This document shows positions 45,561 through 54,495 of a DNA stretch of 64,000 nt, one piece after another. Within the stretch, counting starts at the first letter, position 1. Every line of letters starts with the position of its first letter. Source of the DNA: an uncultured Gemmatimonadales bacterium (GTDB lineage: Bacteria; Gemmatimonadota; Gemmatimonadetes; JACCXV01; JAHWKZ01); the NCBI GenBank assembly GCA_947259315.1, contig CAMYLR010000004.1:107406-171405 (forward strand), in the 5' to 3' direction. Position numbers and translations under genes: made by a program. A model generated the notes under the pieces. It was not told where the DNA came from. It ran no database searches and saw only the letters and a program-made list of their open reading frames with translations.

Positions 45561-46775
45561 TCATGTCACATGAGAGACTACTTCAATTGGTCGACCGTGG
45601 CGCTTTAGCGCCGGGTGGATCGCCAGCAGGGTCGCGATAAACATGATCGGGGTGATCGCCAGCGCCGACTCGCGGGCGCCGATCGCGTCGCCGAGCACGC
45701 CAGCACCGATGACCGCCACCGATCCCACGGCCCACGCCAGACCCATCACGATACCCGAGTACAGCGCGGCGCGGTCGGGCCGAATCTCCTGCGCGATCAC
45801 GACGATCGGCGGCAGGACCGACATGTTGGCGAAACCTGCAAACGCCATGGCGATGAGCGCTGGCGCGGTGCCGGGAGTAAACCAAAACGCGAGAAAATGG
45901 GTTGGCAACGCGATCAGCGTGAGCCCCGCCAGCAACCAACGGCGATCGATGCGATCGGTCAGGTAACCGCCCGTCAACGAGCCGACGGCTTGTGCGGCCA
46001 GGTACAAAGATAGGGCGTAAGCCCCAGACATCTCAGAACGGCCAGCCTCAGCGTTGGCGATCGGCGCCATCGTCAGGAACACGCGCTGGAAAAAGGCAGC
46101 GATCGCACTCACGCCGAACAGGAGCCCGAGCGGTCCGCGCAACGACCGAGCCAGCCGGCCCACCGTCAACGAGGGGCCGGCGGGGACGAGGTTCTCGCCG
46201 GTCGGAATCGCTGGATACAAGGCGATCGCCAGGATCACGACCGGAATCGCCGCCACCCAAAGCCCGCGGAAACCGAGCCAAGCCACGATCCAGACCGCGA
46301 TCAAGGGACCCACGGCATAACCGACAGTGCCGCCCGACGAGAAGACGGCGTGGCGCATGCCGCTCCCCCGTCCGCCAGTCACGTTCGCGGCGACTGCGAC
46401 CGCCGGCGGGTGAAACGCTGCGCCCCCGAGTCCACCCGCGATCAGCAACAACAGCAACACAGTGAACGTCGGCGCCCAACCGATCATCGACAGGAACACC
46501 CCGCTCACGATTGGACCTGCCACGATCATCAGCCGCCGGCCACGCCGATCGGCGACGTGGCCCAGCACCGGCTGCGCCAGCGACGCGGCGATCGACAGCG
46601 CCATCGTCGCCCCCGCCGCGGCCGCTATCGACATGTCGAGCTTGGCCATGAGGCGCGGCAGGAGCGGGTGGACGAACGCCGTATATGCGTCGTTCGCGCC
46701 GTGGAGAACGGCGATCGCGAGCGCGACCTTCATCGCGCCCATGCGCTTTGTCCCAGGTGGGGTCGGATGCGTCAT
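45561..46775 (-). CDS. MFS transporter (fosmidomycin-resistance-like topology)
   Basis: AIAVLHGANDAYTAFVHPLLPRLMAKLDMS; VLGHVADRRGRRLMIV; 12 TM pattern. Confidence 0.87.
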   Translation of the reverse strand: MTHPTPPGTKRMGAMKVALAIAVLHGANDAYTAFVHPLLPRLMAKLDMSIAAAAGATMALSIAASLAQPVLGHVADRRGRRLMIVAGPIVSGVFLSMIGWAPTFTVLLLLLIAGGLGGAAFHPPAVAVAANVTGGRGSGMRHAVFSSGGTVGYAVGPLIAVWIVAWLGFRGLWVAAIPVVILAIALYPAIPTGENLVPAGPSLTVGRLARSLRGPLGLLFGVSAIAAFFQRVFLTMAPIANAEAGRSEMSGAYALSLYLAAQAVGSLTGGYLTDRIDRRWLLAGLTLIALPTHFLAFWFTPGTAPALIAMAFAGFANMSVLPPIVVIAQEIRPDRAALYSGIVMGLAWAVGSVAVIGAGVLGDAIGARESALAITPIMFIATLLAIHPALKRHGRPIEVVSHVT

Positions 46776-46875
46776 CTCGTCCCGTCTCAATCGAACGCTG
46801 GAGAAGTCGGCAAGCTATCGTCCACCCGTCAGCCGGTCGACAAGAATCACGCCAGTCTGTTATCGTCCCTATGCG

Positions 46876-47994
46876 ATGGAGTTCTTAGGGTTCGACCTCG
46901 GACAGTTCGACTTTCAAGGCTGGCTCGATACGGCATGGGCGTTCGCCGCCCCGCGACTCGTCGTCTCGGTCGGTCAGCTCCTCCTCGTACTCGTCGTTTG
47001 GCTGGCGGCGCGGTGGATACTGAGGCGGGTTGAGCGCCGCCTGACGTCCCGCACCAAGACCGACGTCGACGACTTGGTGGTGCAGCTCATCCGCCGGTTG
47101 GTCCTGATATCGATCGTCTTCTGGGGCGCATGGCGGTTGGCTGAAATCTGGGAGCTGGGTCACATGTCGCGCACGATCGGCGCGGTCTGGATCGTGATGC
47201 TCTCGCTGCCGATCAGCGCCTTTGTATCGAGCGCACTGCGGGTCATCGAAGAGAAGGTGGCGCCAAAAACCGAGAGTCGCCTCGATGACACCGCGCTGCC
47301 GCTGCTCAACCGGATCGTGCGGGGACTCGTGATCGGCCTCGGTATCCTGATCGCGCTGACGTTTCTCGGCATCAACATCACCCCGATCCTGGCTGGCGCC
47401 GGCGTGATGGGGCTCGGTGTTTCGCTGGCCGCCAAGGACACGCTGTCCAACCTGATCGCCGGGTTGCTGCTGATCGTCGACCGCCCGTTCCAGGTCGGCG
47501 ACCGGATCGAGCTGTGGAACGCGCCGACCGAAACCGGAAGCTGGGGCGACGTGATCGAGATCGGACTCCGGGCGACCAAGATCCGAAACCCCGACAACTT
47601 GATCATCGTGGTGCCAAACAACGAGATCATGCGCCGCGACATCATCAACTACACCGCATCCGGACCGCACATTCGGTTGCGCCTCCCGATCGGGATCGCC
47701 TACAACGCCGATGCGGAGAAGGCCAAAGCGCTAATCATCGAAGTCGCCAAATCGACCGATGGTGTCAAAGCGACTCCCGAGCCGGTCGTAATCACCCGCA
47801 AATTCGGCGAGTCATCGATCGATCTGGAGCTGCGGGTTTGGATCCGCGAGGCGCGTGACCGCCGGGCGATCGGCGATGCGATCGGCGACCAGGTAAAGAC
47901 AAAGTTCGATGAACACGGGATCGAGATCCCGTTCCCGCGGCGCGACATCGTGGTCCGCACCGAAGGCGGCGAGCCTACCCTCCCAACAGAGTAG
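46876..47994 (+). CDS. small-conductance mechanosensitive channel (MscS family)
   Basis: GVMGLGVSLAAKDTLSNLIAGLLLIVDRPFQVGDRIEL; TKIRNPDNLIIVVPNNEIM. Confidence 0.95.
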   Translation: MEFLGFDLGQFDFQGWLDTAWAFAAPRLVVSVGQLLLVLVVWLAARWILRRVERRLTSRTKTDVDDLVVQLIRRLVLISIVFWGAWRLAEIWELGHMSRTIGAVWIVMLSLPISAFVSSALRVIEEKVAPKTESRLDDTALPLLNRIVRGLVIGLGILIALTFLGINITPILAGAGVMGLGVSLAAKDTLSNLIAGLLLIVDRPFQVGDRIELWNAPTETGSWGDVIEIGLRATKIRNPDNLIIVVPNNEIMRRDIINYTASGPHIRLRLPIGIAYNADAEKAKALIIEVAKSTDGVKATPEPVVITRKFGESSIDLELRVWIREARDRRAIGDAIGDQVKTKFDEHGIEIPFPRRDIVVRTEGGEPTLPTE

Positions 47995-48020
47995 GCCCGC
48001 GTGTGTCCAAACTACGCCAA

Positions 48021-48680
48021 CTAGAGGGGCTGTTTTACCACTCGGATATAGGGAAGCGGCTGCTCCCAACCTTCCGGAAAGCGTGCCTTGGCGTCCTCGT
48101 CCGACACCGCTGGCGAGATGATGACATCACCGCCCATCTCCCAGTTAGCTGGGGTCGCGAGCTGTTGCTCCGCCGTTAGCTGGCACGAATCGACCAACCT
48201 CAGGATCTCGGCAAAGTTGCGACCGGTGCTCATCGGGTACGTGAGGGTCGCCTTGATCTTCTTGTCCGGCCCGATCACGAAAACCGAACGCGCTGTGGCG
48301 TTGTCCATCGGCGTGCGTCCCTCCGACGTGTCGCCCGAGTCGGCCGGCAACATGTCGTACGCCTTGACGACCTTGAGCTCCGGATCGCCGATCAGCGGGT
48401 AGTTGACCGCGTGTCCCTGTGACGCCTCGATGTCCTTCGACCACGCTTCGTGATCGCTGACGCCGTCGATGCTGATGCCGATGATCTTGCAGTTACGCCT
48501 GTCGAACTCGCTCTTGAGGCCGGCGACAGCGCCGAGCTCGGTCGTGCAGACGGGCGTGAAGTCCTTCGGATGCGAGAAGAGGATCGCCCAACTATCGCCG
48601 ATCCACTCATGGAAGTTGATCCTTCCTTCGGTCGTATCGGCCGTGAAGTCGGGCGCCGTGTCGTTGATTCTAAGTGCCAT
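48021..48680 (-). CDS. peroxiredoxin (1-Cys/Prx6-like)
   Basis: NDTAPDFTADTTEGRINFHEWIGDSWAILFSHPKDFTPVCTTELG; TPANWEMGGDVIISP. Confidence 0.95.
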   Translation of the reverse strand: MALRINDTAPDFTADTTEGRINFHEWIGDSWAILFSHPKDFTPVCTTELGAVAGLKSEFDRRNCKIIGISIDGVSDHEAWSKDIEASQGHAVNYPLIGDPELKVVKAYDMLPADSGDTSEGRTPMDNATARSVFVIGPDKKIKATLTYPMSTGRNFAEILRLVDSCQLTAEQQLATPANWEMGGDVIISPAVSDEDAKARFPEGWEQPLPYIRVVKQPL

Positions 48681-48731
48681 ACCGTCCTCCGTTGAAGTCC
48701 CCACAACAGGTCGATTTTACCGCTCGTCGAG

Positions 48732-49682
48732 TCAGTCGCCCAACCCGATGGGCTCCAACTCGACCACTCGTTTGTCGATCTGGTCGACGCGCAGAATCCG
48801 GTGCTGGTTCGTGTCGGCCACGTACACCATGTGCCCGGCCGAGGCCAACCCCATCGGCTCGTCGAGCTCGGCCTCGAACGGCTCCACCGTCTCGACCGCC
48901 CTGGTGTCAGGCTCCAACATCTTGAGCTTGTGGTTGTACGTGTCGGCGATCCACAACCGGTGGACGCCCTGACCCCACGCCAGACCGGCGAACGAGCCCG
49001 CCGCGACCAGGGTCGTCACTTCGGAGCCGGGCTCGAACCCGACCGTTCGCACGCCAGACGACTCGGCGTCGGCAAAGAACAGTCGCTCACCGTCGGTCGC
49101 CAGCGCCATCGGTTGGGCTAGTGCCGCCGTCTCGGATGGACCATCGGTGATAAGCTCGGTCCCCGATCCGGCATGCGGTGCCAACTCGCCCGACTTGAGA
49201 TCGAGCCGCCAGATCTGGTGCGATCCGGCCATGGCGATAAAGAGATCGTAATCCCAGAGCAGCACGTCCCAAGGCGAGCGCAGCGATGTATCGAGCGCAT
49301 TGCCGGGTGCGATCGTGTCACCTGCCAGCTCCCCGGTGCCGGCCATCGTCGCCACCTCATCCGACGCCAGATCGACCATTCGTACGGCGTGGTTCGCCCG
49401 ATCGGCGACGATCAACATGTCGCCCGAAAGCGCCAACCCCTGGGGTTCGTTAAACGCCGCCTCACCGATCGAGCCATCGGCGAACCCGGCTTCTTTGCCA
49501 CCGATCACCTTTTGGACCTCGAACGAATCGCCCACAACGTGCCCGAATACGATGCGATGATTGCCGGTGTCTGAGATCGCCAACCGACCTTCGATGTCGG
49601 CCGCCAAGCTGCCCGGGAACCGGAGTCCGCTCAAGGGTCCTGCTTCCCGGCGCTCGCCTACAGATGTCGCTTCTTGATTCAA
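48732..49682 (-). CDS. NHL-repeat beta-propeller protein
   Basis: Repeated GLALSGDMLIVADRANHAVRMVD / HRLWIADTYNHKLKMLE / HMVYVADTNQHRILRVD. Confidence 0.85.
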   Translation of the reverse strand: MNQEATSVGERREAGPLSGLRFPGSLAADIEGRLAISDTGNHRIVFGHVVGDSFEVQKVIGGKEAGFADGSIGEAAFNEPQGLALSGDMLIVADRANHAVRMVDLASDEVATMAGTGELAGDTIAPGNALDTSLRSPWDVLLWDYDLFIAMAGSHQIWRLDLKSGELAPHAGSGTELITDGPSETAALAQPMALATDGERLFFADAESSGVRTVGFEPGSEVTTLVAAGSFAGLAWGQGVHRLWIADTYNHKLKMLEPDTRAVETVEPFEAELDEPMGLASAGHMVYVADTNQHRILRVDQIDKRVVELEPIGLGD

Positions 49683-49694
49683 GGCGTGCCTCCT

Positions 49695-50099
49695 TTACTC
49701 GCCGTTGCCCTCGCCCGGCTCGGCGTCGCCACGATGAAACGCATCAACGTAATCGACGAGCTCTCCGAGGTCGCGGGCCAGCGTCTCGAAGGTGTCCTTG
49801 ACACGCGCCTCCTCGAGCTCGACCGACAGCTGACCGCTGCCCTTGCGCATCTCCGCCAACCGCTGGCGCGCCCCTTCGATGGTGTACTTCTTGTCGTAGA
49901 GCAGCTCCTTGACGAGCTGCACCATTTCGATCTCACGCTTGCGGTAGGCGCGGTTGCCGGCACGGTTCTTGACCGGCGCCAACCCCTTGAACTGGGTCTC
50001 CCAGTACCGCAGGACGTGTGGTTTTAGACCGGTGATCTCGCATACCTCGCCGATCGAGTAGTACTCCTTCTTCGCAATCGGGTTTAACGCCATGTTCAC
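49695..50099 (-). CDS. MerR-family transcriptional regulator
   Basis: YYSIGEVCEITGLKPHVLRYWETQFKGLAPVKNRAGNRAYRKREIEMVQLVKELL. Confidence 0.95.
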   Translation of the reverse strand: MNMALNPIAKKEYYSIGEVCEITGLKPHVLRYWETQFKGLAPVKNRAGNRAYRKREIEMVQLVKELLYDKKYTIEGARQRLAEMRKGSGQLSVELEEARVKDTFETLARDLGELVDYVDAFHRGDAEPGEGNGE

Positions 50100-51115
50100 C
50101 TCCGTTCGAACTCGGGCTTCAGCTCCCGAGCCATGAGTTCCTCCAAAACGACTCGTGGGCTCTTGGCTTGGTACAACATCTCGTAGACGTGATTCGCGAT
50201 CGGCATCTGAACCTCGGCGCTCAGAGCCAGATCGTGCACCGACCGCGCGGTGCGCACCCCTTCGGCCACCATCCGCATGTCGGCCAGGATCTCCTCCAGC
50301 GTCTCGCCCCGGCCGAGCCGGACGCCGACGGTTCGGTTGCGTGACAGCTCGCCGGTGCAGGTCAGCACCAGGTCGCCGAGACCGGCCAACCCCATAAACG
50401 TCAGCCGCTCCCCGCCGAACGCCATTCCAAGCCGTGAGATCTCCGCGAGACCGCGCGTGATCAATGCCGCGCGAGCGTTGTGACCGTACTCGAGACCGTC
50501 GGCGATGCCAGTTGCGATGGCGATGATGTTCTTGACCGCTCCACCCAACTCGACACCGACGACGTCACTCGACGTGTAGACCCGGAATCGTGGACCGGCG
50601 AACGGCTCGCGTGCGGTTTCCGCCACCACCGGATCTTCGGCCGCCAGCGTCACCGCGGTCGGGTACCCTCGACACACCTCTTCGGAGAATGACGGACCCG
50701 ACAGGACCGATACGCGTGCGGCGTGTCCCGACCCCAGAACCTCGCTCAACACCTCGGTCATTCGTTTCAGCGTCTCGTTCTCGATCCCCTTCGAAGTCGA
50801 GACGACGATCGCATCGCCGCCGATGTGCGGAGCCGCTACGGTCATGACCTCGCGCACGGCGTGGCTCGGCGTCGCCGACACGACCAACTCGGCGCCGCCA
50901 ACCGCGTGATCGAGATCACTCGTCGGCTCGATGTCGGCGCTCAACTCGTGCTGCGATAAGTACCTCGGGTTGCGACCGGTATCGCGGATCGCGGCCACCA
51001 GATCCGGATCGCGCGCCCAGAGCCGAACGGCGTGACCGTTCCGCGCCAACAGATCCGCCAGCGCCGTTCCCCACGAGCCAGCACCAACCACACCGATCGT
51101 CCGCTGATCGCTCAC
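50096..51115 (-). CDS. gpsA: glycerol-3-phosphate dehydrogenase [NAD(P)+]
   Basis: IGVVGAGSWGTALADLLARNGH; VVSTSKGIENETL; VELGGAVKNIIAIATGIADGLEYGHNARAALITRGLAEISRLG. Confidence 0.97.
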   Translation of the reverse strand: MSDQRTIGVVGAGSWGTALADLLARNGHAVRLWARDPDLVAAIRDTGRNPRYLSQHELSADIEPTSDLDHAVGGAELVVSATPSHAVREVMTVAAPHIGGDAIVVSTSKGIENETLKRMTEVLSEVLGSGHAARVSVLSGPSFSEEVCRGYPTAVTLAAEDPVVAETAREPFAGPRFRVYTSSDVVGVELGGAVKNIIAIATGIADGLEYGHNARAALITRGLAEISRLGMAFGGERLTFMGLAGLGDLVLTCTGELSRNRTVGVRLGRGETLEEILADMRMVAEGVRTARSVHDLALSAEVQMPIANHVYEMLYQAKSPRVVLEELMARELKPEFERR

Positions 51116-51747
51116 GCCGCCCCCGCCCCGGTCGGACCACTGGGCCGGATCTGTTTCTCATCTCCGCGTTTCAATCGTCCGATGTTCTCGCGATGGGTCC
51201 AGAAAACGAACACCGCCAACAACGTGGTCAGGGTCAGTAGCGGCCAGCTCGCCGGTAACCCTCCCGCGTACAGGATCCAGACGGCGATCAACAACACCAA
51301 TGTCGCACACAGCGACGCCAACGAGACGATTCGGCGCCACCCGACCACCGTGATCCAAGCCACCGCGGCTAACCCGGCCGCCAACGGAGCTAGCGCCAAG
51401 AACACACCCGCCGCGGTGCCGATCCCCTTGCCACCCTTGAACGCCAGAAAGATCGAGAACACATGCCCGGCCACCGCTGCTACACCCACCAGCACGGCAA
51501 ACGTGTTGGGCTCGATCCCACCGGCGAACCATCGCGGTAAGAACCAAACCGGCAAAAACCCTTTGGCCACATCGACCACCAGCACGACGACCGCCGGTCC
51601 CGCGCCGAGATTGCGATAGACGTTGGTCGCACCGTAGTTGCCGCTACCGACCTTCGATAGATCGACGCCACGCACCCGGCCCGCCAGAAACGCGGTCGGA
51701 AACGAGCCCGCCAGGTACGCCAATACGATCCCCCCGATCGCGCTCAT
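51112..51747 (-). CDS. plsY: glycerol-3-phosphate acyltransferase PlsY
   Basis: AYLAGSFPTAFLAGRVRGVDLSKVGSGNYGATNVYRNLG; GHVFSIFLAFKGGKGIGTAAGVFL. Confidence 0.97.
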   Translation of the reverse strand: MSAIGGIVLAYLAGSFPTAFLAGRVRGVDLSKVGSGNYGATNVYRNLGAGPAVVVLVVDVAKGFLPVWFLPRWFAGGIEPNTFAVLVGVAAVAGHVFSIFLAFKGGKGIGTAAGVFLALAPLAAGLAAVAWITVVGWRRIVSLASLCATLVLLIAVWILYAGGLPASWPLLTLTTLLAVFVFWTHRENIGRLKRGDEKQIRPSGPTGAGAA

Positions 51748-53120
51748 CGTGCCCCGTCGTCAGCGGTGGCACCGACCCTGGCTCGGGATTTCGATGTCGC
51801 CTTCCGGAAGAAGATCTTTAGCGGCACACCCGTAAACCCGAATGCGTCTCGGACCTGGTGCTCGATGTAGCGCCGATAGTGTTCTGGAATCGCCGCCGGG
51901 TCGTTCGAGTAGAACAAGATCAGCGGCGGCCCAGTCTCGACCTGATGACCGTACAGGATTCGAACCACGCGGCCCGGGCGACGGCCCTTGGACTGCGGCG
52001 GTTGCACCTTCGACGTCGCCGCATGCAGCACGCGATTGAGGTCCGGCGTGGGGATCTTCTTGTGCCATTCGTCGGCCACGCGGATCGCTTCATCGAGGGT
52101 TCGGCGGACCCGCTGCCCTGTCAGCGCGCTCAACGTCACGACCGGTGCGTACGCCAGCCGGGGCGCCTGCTCGCAGAACGCCTTCTCGTACTCGCTCGCG
52201 GTGCGCTCATCCTTCTCTACCAGATCCCACTTGTTCGCGCACACGACGATGCCTCGGCGCCGCTCCTCGACCAGGTTCAAGATGCGCATGTCCTGGCGCG
52301 ACAGTGTGTCGGTGGCGTCGAGCATGACGATCGCCACCTGCACCCGGTTCAGGCTCCGCACGGCGCGCAAGTACGTGTAGTACTCGAGGCCCACCTCGAG
52401 CGCGGCGTGGCGACGGATGCCGGCGGTGTCGACCAACCGGATCTGTCGTCCGTCGTACTTCATCGTCGTGTCGATCGCGTCGCGGGTAGTACCCGCCATC
52501 GGCGAGACGATGAACCGTTCTTCACCGAGCAATCGATTCAGAAACGACGACTTGCCGACGTTGGGCTTTCCCAAAACGGCGATCGCGATCTCGTCGGGGT
52601 CGAGCCCTTCTTCACTGGACTTTGGCGGCAACGCATCGACGATCGCATCCAACAAATCACCCGACCCCATCCCCGATAGCGCTGAGACTGCTCGAGGATC
52701 ACCCAAGCCGAGCTCGAAAAACTCGTACACGAGGTCGTGCTGACGCGTGCCGTCGATTTTGTTGACGGCCAGAATTGCCGGCCGGCCGCTCTCGCGGAGC
52801 ATGATCGCCGCGTCCCGATCTGTCGCCGCGATGCCGGCCTGCGCGTCGACCACCAGCAAACACACGTCGGCCTCTTCGATCGCGGCCTGAATCTGAGCGT
52901 TGACTTCGCGCTCCATCCCCTCCTGGCTCTCGGGGACCAAGCCACCGGTGTCGACCAGCGTGAACTTGCGACCGTTCCAGTCGGCGGTCGCCGTGTGACG
53001 GTCTCGCGTAACGCCCGGTTGATCGTCGACGATCGCCATCTTCCCTCCGAGGAAGCGATTGAAGAGCGTCGACTTACCGACGTTCGGGCGACCGACGATG
53101 GCGACTACCGGGAGACTCAT
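51744..53120 (-). CDS. der: ribosome biogenesis GTPase Der (EngA)
   Basis: Two G domains: VAIVGRPNVGKSTLFNRFLG and IAVLGKPNVGKSSFLNRLLGEERFIVSPMAGTTRDAIDT; KH-like C-terminus. Confidence 0.97.
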   Translation of the reverse strand: MSLPVVAIVGRPNVGKSTLFNRFLGGKMAIVDDQPGVTRDRHTATADWNGRKFTLVDTGGLVPESQEGMEREVNAQIQAAIEEADVCLLVVDAQAGIAATDRDAAIMLRESGRPAILAVNKIDGTRQHDLVYEFFELGLGDPRAVSALSGMGSGDLLDAIVDALPPKSSEEGLDPDEIAIAVLGKPNVGKSSFLNRLLGEERFIVSPMAGTTRDAIDTTMKYDGRQIRLVDTAGIRRHAALEVGLEYYTYLRAVRSLNRVQVAIVMLDATDTLSRQDMRILNLVEERRRGIVVCANKWDLVEKDERTASEYEKAFCEQAPRLAYAPVVTLSALTGQRVRRTLDEAIRVADEWHKKIPTPDLNRVLHAATSKVQPPQSKGRRPGRVVRILYGHQVETGPPLILFYSNDPAAIPEHYRRYIEHQVRDAFGFTGVPLKIFFRKATSKSRARVGATADDGAR

Positions 53121-54364
53121 GCCGTCTCCTCGTCGTGGACCGAATCGGCCTTGCGGTAGTAGACCGACTTCTGGTAGGCGGAGAACGTGTTTTCGATCAG
53201 CAGCTTGATCAGCACCGCGAGCGGAATCGCCAGCAACAACCCGGTCAGACCGAAGAACGAACCGAACGCGATGATCGCCAGCATCACCCACACCGGGTGC
53301 AGACCGACGCGGTCACCGACGATCTTGGGCGACAGGAAGTAACCGTCGAACGCCTGCACCACCAGGAATACCCCTGCCACCTTGAGTAGCGAGATCCAGA
53401 CCGGGACCGTTACCAAAGCGATAAAGAGCGCCGGGATCAAGCTCACCACGAGCCCCAAGTACGGTACGATGTTGAACACTCCGGCGATCACGCCCAGCAG
53501 AACGGCGTTCGGAAAACCGACGATCCAAAACCCAATGCCGGTCGCCAAACCGACAAACAGCGCGACCATCAATTGACCCCGCAGGTACTCACCGAGCAGC
53601 TCGTCGTAGGTCTCAAGAAACGACATCGTTCGCTTGCGGTGGTCCCGCGGCACCAGCCGTCCAACCCAGCGCTCGATGCTGTGGAAGTCGCGCAGCAAGT
53701 AAAACGTCAGCACCGGCGTCAACACGATGTAGCCCAAGATCGTGAACGCCGTCTGGACGCCGCGGCCGAGACCGATCGCCGCACCCCACGACGGCTGCAA
53801 CGAGCGGATCTGCTCGCTGATGAACACCATCACGTCGCGACTCTCGATCTCTAGGGCACGCTCGAACTGGATGTCGCGGATAAGCGGCAGTGGGCTGTCG
53901 GCGAATGCCTGGATCTGTGCTTCGTACCAGCGCTGCAACCCGGCCAGCATCTCCGGGAGGTCCTCCAGGAACTGACGCCCCTGTTCGAAGACCATCGGGA
54001 TGACCAGCACCAGCGACAGCGCGACCACGAGGCCCGCCAAGCCGACCACCATCACCGCCCCCCACGTTCGGCTCACGTTCTGGCGCTCCAAACGGTCGAC
54101 CAGCGGATCGGCTACGTAGGCTAGGATCAGGCCGAGCACAAATGGCGCCAGGAACGAGCCCGCGACGTGAACCAGCCACAGGGCCGTGAGCGTCCCGAGC
54201 GCGATCACCAATCGTCGGTACGCTTCGGTCCCGAACAGCGGCGTCAGCAGGTAGACCAGCACCAGGAACAGGACGATCGGCGACAGCACCGGGCGGATCG
54301 ACCACACGAAGAAGGCCAACAGCAGGGCCCACGCGATGATCATCGTCGGGCGTCGTTGTTCCAT
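53117..54364 (-). CDS. AI-2E family transporter
   Basis: VHVAGSFLAPFVLGLILAYVADPLVDRLER; GVIAGVFNIVPYLG; VQAFDGYFLSPKIVGDRVGLHPVWVMLAI. Confidence 0.92.
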   Translation of the reverse strand: MEQRRPTMIIAWALLLAFFVWSIRPVLSPIVLFLVLVYLLTPLFGTEAYRRLVIALGTLTALWLVHVAGSFLAPFVLGLILAYVADPLVDRLERQNVSRTWGAVMVVGLAGLVVALSLVLVIPMVFEQGRQFLEDLPEMLAGLQRWYEAQIQAFADSPLPLIRDIQFERALEIESRDVMVFISEQIRSLQPSWGAAIGLGRGVQTAFTILGYIVLTPVLTFYLLRDFHSIERWVGRLVPRDHRKRTMSFLETYDELLGEYLRGQLMVALFVGLATGIGFWIVGFPNAVLLGVIAGVFNIVPYLGLVVSLIPALFIALVTVPVWISLLKVAGVFLVVQAFDGYFLSPKIVGDRVGLHPVWVMLAIIAFGSFFGLTGLLLAIPLAVLIKLLIENTFSAYQKSVYYRKADSVHDEETA

Positions 54365-54421
54365 AGAAACCGCCTCCGGAGAACCCGGCTAACCGCCTTT
54401 AGTCACAACAGATAGGAAGGC

Positions 54422-54440
54422 CAAGCTCAGATTGAGCTTG
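54422..54440 (-). terminator. possible terminator downstream of phosphodiesterase gene
   Basis: caagctca-gat-tgagcttg 8-bp stem, followed on minus strand by a pyrimidine-rich ggccttcct. Confidence 0.4.
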
Positions 54441-54495
54441 AAGGCAGGAGTTTAGAGGCGAGAAAGGCCGAGCGTCAAGCGCGACTCAGCATCCG

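Noticed and set aside
51858-52679. 273-aa plus-strand ORF
   Set aside because: Antisense shadow of der.
51744-53120. Two GTPase domains as a gene fusion
   Set aside because: Tandem G domains are the normal architecture of Der/EngA.
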